Shown here piece by piece: positions 60,342-64,000 of a DNA stretch of 64,000 nt. This DNA comes from Brooklawnia sp963780175 (GTDB lineage Bacteria > Actinomycetota > Actinomycetes > Propionibacteriales > Propionibacteriaceae). The notes beneath the pieces were generated by a model. The model saw only the letters and a list, made by a program, of their open reading frames with translations. It made no database searches and was not told the DNA's origin. Position 1 is the stretch's first letter, and each line of letters begins with the position of its first letter. The translations under genes were made by a program, and so were the position numbers. The DNA lies in the NCBI GenBank assembly GCA_963780175.1, contig CAWAAT010000007.1, positions 1 through 64,000 of the forward strand, in the 5' to 3' direction.

Positions 60342-61343
60342 TCACAGGGCGGAGGTGATCACCTTCATGTACTGGGCCCGCTCGAACTCCCCCGGATGCG
60401 GCACGTTCGCTGCGCTCATCGAACCCTGCAACTGACGCACCGACTCGTACTCGTGCTCGACCAGCCACGACTCGAGTTCGGCCAGCATCTCGCGCAGGTG
60501 GTCCGCCCCGTTGAGCAGCACCGCTGAGGTGGTGCAGGCGACGTTCGCCCCCACCAGCAGCGCCTTGAGCGCGTCCTCACCGCTGTGCACCCCCGAGGTC
60601 GCGGCCAGCGACAGGTCGGGACGCTGAGCCCGCAGGACGCCGATCCAGCGCAGCGGCAGTCGCAGCTCGTCGGGCTGCGACAGGGCGAGCCTGCTGGCGA
60701 GCACCAGGCGGTCCAGGTCGATCTCGGCGCCGTAGAAGCGGTTGAAGAGCACCAGCCCGTCGGCGCCGGCGTCCTGTGCACGGCGGGCGAAGTGGCTCAG
60801 GCCGGTGATGTGCTGTGACAGCTTCACCGCAAGCGGCACCTCGATGCCCGCGCGCACCGACTCGATGATGCGCAGGTAGCGGTCCTCCACCTGGGCAGAC
60901 GACTCGTCCGGGTCGGTGTTGACCGAGTACAGGTTGAGTTCGATGGCGTCGGCGCCGGCTTCGGCGAGCAGCCGGGCGTAGCTCGCCCAGTCACCGGGTC
61001 GGGTGCCGTTGACGCTGGCGATCACCGGAATCCTCAGCGCGGCCTTGGCCTCGCGGAGGGCCCGGAGGTGCCGGTTGGGCCCGAGGTTGTCGATGTCGAT
61101 GTCGGGCAGCGGCGCCGAGGCGAACTCGGCGAAGTCGTCGCCGGTGTCCATCAGATCGGAGGCGGCCAGTTCCTCGGCCTCCACCTCCTCCTGGAAGAGG
61201 CTGGGCAGCACCACAGCTCCGGCACCAGCGGCCTCCAGCGCCAACAGCGACTCGATGCGTCCGGTCAGCGGACTGCATGACGCAATGATCGGTGAGCGCA
61301 AGTCCAGCCCGAGATAGCTCGTGGTCAGGTCGACAGTGCTCAC
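60342..61343 (-). CDS. Dihydroorotate dehydrogenase-like flavoprotein
   Basis: A 333-residue TIM-barrel protein of the dihydroorotate-dehydrogenase family (PyrD-like): LTTSYLGLDLRSPIIASCSPLTGRIESLLALEAAGAGAVVLPSLF, IASVNGTRPGDW, AIELNLYSVNTDPDESS, LAVKLSQHITGLSHFARRAQDAGADGLVLFNRFYGAEI, LSLAATSGVHSGEDALKALLVGA. The orotate-pathway Ser/Cys base is not evident, so it need not act in pyrimidine synthesis. GTG overlaps the PFOR stop (GTGA); coupling with PFOR suggests a redox role. Confidence 0.82.
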   Translation of the reverse strand: MSTVDLTTSYLGLDLRSPIIASCSPLTGRIESLLALEAAGAGAVVLPSLFQEEVEAEELAASDLMDTGDDFAEFASAPLPDIDIDNLGPNRHLRALREAKAALRIPVIASVNGTRPGDWASYARLLAEAGADAIELNLYSVNTDPDESSAQVEDRYLRIIESVRAGIEVPLAVKLSQHITGLSHFARRAQDAGADGLVLFNRFYGAEIDLDRLVLASRLALSQPDELRLPLRWIGVLRAQRPDLSLAATSGVHSGEDALKALLVGANVACTTSAVLLNGADHLREMLAELESWLVEHEYESVRQLQGSMSAANVPHPGEFERAQYMKVITSAL

Positions 61344-64000
61344 TGGTCCTCCTCGGGGCTCGCGTTGTTCGACATTGCAGGTCCGGGATCGGGCGGGCCA
61401 ACCGGATCACCGGGCAGGACGCGCTGTACACCGGCGATCTGGCTGTAGTAGCGCCAGCGCTCATCGGCGTCGGCCTGGGCCAGCTCGAACAGCTCGGCGG
61501 CCCGCTTGGGGTTCGAGCGCTTGAGCATCGAGTAGCGGGCCTCGCTGCTCATGAAGTCCGACACCGACCCGACGGGTGCCTTGGAGTCCAGGTGCAGCGG
61601 CGTGCTGCCCGCCTCCTGGCTGGGACGGAATCGGTAGAGCGGCCAATAGCCGGTGGCGACCGCGTCCGACTGGTGGGTCATCGACGTCTGCATGTCGATG
61701 CCGTGCGCGATGCAGGTGGAGTAGGCGATCACCAGGCTGGGTCCGTCCCAGGCCTGGGCCTCCAGCAGCGCGCGAACGGTTTGCTGCTGGTTAGCGCCCA
61801 TCGCGATCTGGGCGACGAAGACGTTGCCGTAAGCCTGAGCGATCATCCCCAGGTCCTTCTTGGGTGAGCCCTTGCCCGCGGACGCGAACTTCGCCTGGGC
61901 ACCTCGTGGGGTGGCCTTTGACGCCTGCCCGCCGGTGTTGGAGTACACCTCGGTATCGAGCACCAGGACGTTGACGTTGCGTCCCGAACCCAGCACGTGG
62001 TCGAGCCCGCCGTAGCCGATGTCGTAGGCCCAGCCGTCGCCGCCGACGATCCAGATCGACTTGTCCACCAGTTCGTCGGCCAGGCTCAGCAGCGTTGCTG
62101 CCGCAGGGTCGTCCAGGCTCGACCAGGGCCGCCTTGAGGACGGCGACCCGCTCGCGCTGCTCGGCGATGCCGGTCTCGGTGGACTGGTCGGCGTCCAGCA
62201 GCCCGGCGACCAGACCGGCGTCCAGCTGGTCGCGCAGCGCGCCGAGCAGCCGCCGGGCGTGGGAGTTCTGCATCTCCCAGGCCAGCCTGATGCCCAACCC
62301 GAATTCGGCGTTGTCCTCGAACAGCGAGTTGCTCCAGGCCGGTCCGCGGCCGTCCGCGTTGGTGGTGAACGGGCTGGTCGGCAGGTTGCCGCCGTAGATG
62401 GACGAACAGCCCGTCGCGTTGGCCATGATCAGCCGGTCACCGAAGAGCTGGGTGAGGGTACGGATGTAGGGGGTTTCGCCGCATCCGGAACAGGCCAGCG
62501 AGTACTCGAACAGCGGCTGCAGCTGGGCCGCGCCCTTGACCTGGTCGTGGCGCACCTTGGAGCGGTCGAGATCGGGCAGCCCGAGGAAGTAATCGAAGTT
62601 GACCCTTTCCCGTTCCAGGTGTTCGCGGCGCGGTTCCAGGTTGATCGACTTGTGCTTGACCTCGGTCTTCGAGCGGGCAGGGCAGATGTCGACGCATACC
62701 CCGCAACCGGTGCAGTCGTCCGGGGCAACCTGGACGATCAGCTGGTGTTCCTTGAGGTTGCGGTCCTTGTACAGCTTCGACGCGAATCCCTCGGGTGCCC
62801 CGGCCAGCTTGGCGTCGGGAACCACCTTGATGCGGATCGCCGAGTGCGGGCAGACGATCGCGCACTTGCCACAGTCGATACAGATGCTCGGATCCCAGAT
62901 CGGGATCTCCTCGGCGATGCCGCGCTTCTCGAACTTCGCGGTGCCGCTGGGCCAGGTGCCGTCCACCGGCATCGCGCTGACCGGCAGCAGGTCGCCCTCA
63001 CCGCGCAGCATCACCGCGGTGACCTGCTTGACGAAATCGGGGGCGCTCGCCGGCATCGGCGGCATCCGGTGTAGGGCACCGCCGGCCTGATCGGGCACAG
63101 CCAACGGTCGCAGTGCAGCGACCGCTGCATCGATGGCGGCGAAGTTCCGCTCGACCACCGTGCGGCCACGGCGTCCATAGCTGGCCTCCGCCGCCGCCTT
63201 GATGCGGGAGATGGCCTCCTCGCGGGGCACCACCCCTGAGAGGTAGAAGAAGCACGGTTGCATCACGGTGTTGATGCGCTTGCCCAGGCCGGCCTGCTGG
63301 GCCACCTCGGCGGCGTCGATCACCCACACCGACAGGTTCCGGTCGATGATCAACTGCTGCACCTCGACCGGCAGCTCGTCCCAGGTGCGTTCGCCGTGCC
63401 CGGAGTTGATCAGCACCGTGCCCCCCGGCTTGGCCAGGTCGATGGTGCGCATCTGGGCCAGCAGGTCGAACTGGTGCACTGCGACGAAGTCAGCGGCGTC
63501 GATGAGGTAAGCGGAGTTGATCGGCGCATGGCCGAACCGCAGGTGGCTCACCGTGGTCGCGCCCGACTTGCGTGAGTCATAGACGAAGTAGCCCTGCGCG
63601 TAGCGTCCCTCGTCCGATCCGATGATCTTGACGGTGTTCTTGGCCGCGCCGACGGTGCCGTCCGAGCCGAGCCCGTAGAAGACCGCCGTGAGCGCCTCAG
63701 AGCTGACCCGGAAGTCGTCCGGGACGCTCAGCGACAGGTGGGTGATGTCGTCGGTGATGCCGACGGTGAAGCGGGGTTTGGGTTGCTCGACCGCCAGTTC
63801 CCCGAAGACCGCCGCTGCCATGGCAGGGGTGTACTCCTTGCTCGACAGCCCGTAGCGACCGCCGATGAGCTTCGGCATGCCCGCCGCGAAGTGGTCCGAG
63901 TGCTCGGCGGCGGCGATCACCAGGTCGGCGAACAGCGGCTCTCCGGCGCTGCCCGGTTCCTTGGTGCGATCCAGCACCGCGATCCGCCGGACGGTCGGCG
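61340..64000 (-). pseudogene. nifJ: Pyruvate:ferredoxin (flavodoxin) oxidoreductase, partial and frameshifted
   Basis: Carboxy-terminal part of a large PFOR that converts pyruvate and CoA to acetyl-CoA and CO2 with ferredoxin as acceptor. The gene continues beyond 64000, so the N terminus is missing. Seen are the gamma-type domain (VGITDDITHLSLSVPDDF, GLGSDGTVGAAKNTVKIIG), the two ferredoxin motifs (CIDCGKCAIVCP and CTGCGVCVDICP), CSGCGETPYIRTL and the TPP domain (IVGGDGWAYDIGYGGLDHVL). The frame breaks at about 62116-62120 (GAG-C-CTG); one extra C explains it and continues as LDDPAAATLLSLADELVDKS. All domains are otherwise intact. Confidence 0.87.

Overview
The window is about 64 kb of high-GC, gene-dense DNA from an actinobacterium. 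WhiB, DUF3039, DUF3499, DUF2017-ClpS, a TIGR03089 protein, the acyl-CoA carboxylase epsilon subunit and TANNNT promoters all point there. A propionyl-CoA carboxylase-type complex, pyruvate:ferredoxin oxidoreductase, GlpABC and two lactate oxidation systems fit a facultatively anaerobic or fermentative member of the Propionibacteriales. The family assignment is inference. No tRNA, rRNA, CRISPR array, insertion sequence or phage gene was seen.

Layout. 0-3.2 kb: a class III aminotransferase, two small accessory proteins and an SMP-30 lactonase. 3.2-7.7 kb: a minus-strand run rph-rdgB-thyA-folA-maoC-dinB (RNA processing, nucleotide-pool cleaning, thymidylate synthesis, translesion polymerase). 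7.8-16.3 kb: a lactate locus with lctP-lutABC on the minus strand, a divergent FadR/LldR-type regulator and a 960-residue D-lactate dehydrogenase-type flavoprotein. Two matching operators, each centred on TGGTNNNACCA, tie the locus together. 16.3-25 kb: murI, clpS-DUF2017, pncB-pncA (NAD salvage), malQ, an RDD protein and an MFS exporter. 25-30.6 kb: glpABC behind ahcY. 30.6-42.9 kb: an actinobacterial envelope/sugar-nucleotide cluster (SIS protein, Trm112, HAD phosphomannomutase-like protein, DUF3499, metallopeptidase-like protein, DUF5719, giant glycosyltransferase, WhiB, manC, LCP ligase). 43-44.2 kb: a DUF559 nuclease-like gene bracketed by two related ~113-nt inverted-repeat elements. 44.3-49 kb: purE-purK, a peptidase E and small proteins. 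49.1-52 kb: a TRAP dicarboxylate-type transporter. 52.1-61.3 kb: birA and the acyl-CoA carboxylase beta, epsilon and alpha subunits, with Maf, CorA and Nudix genes. 61.3-64 kb: a PFOR overlapping a dihydroorotate-dehydrogenase-like gene, cut off by the window edge.

Working together. Lactate (LctP, LutABC, D-LDH) and glycerol-3-phosphate (GlpABC) are oxidised by Fe-S flavoenzymes that probably feed a quinone pool. Pyruvate enters PFOR, and BirA biotinylates the carboxylase that links propionyl-CoA and methylmalonyl-CoA.

Most notable: (1) the paired hairpin elements around the DUF559 gene, which keep pairing through two compensatory changes; (2) at least 19 genes whose start codon lies exactly 6-7 nt after a TANNNT box, implying widespread leaderless transcription; (3) an LldR-type operator filling the 17-nt spacer of the lctP promoter; (4) four genes each broken by one single-base frameshift, more likely consensus errors than decay.
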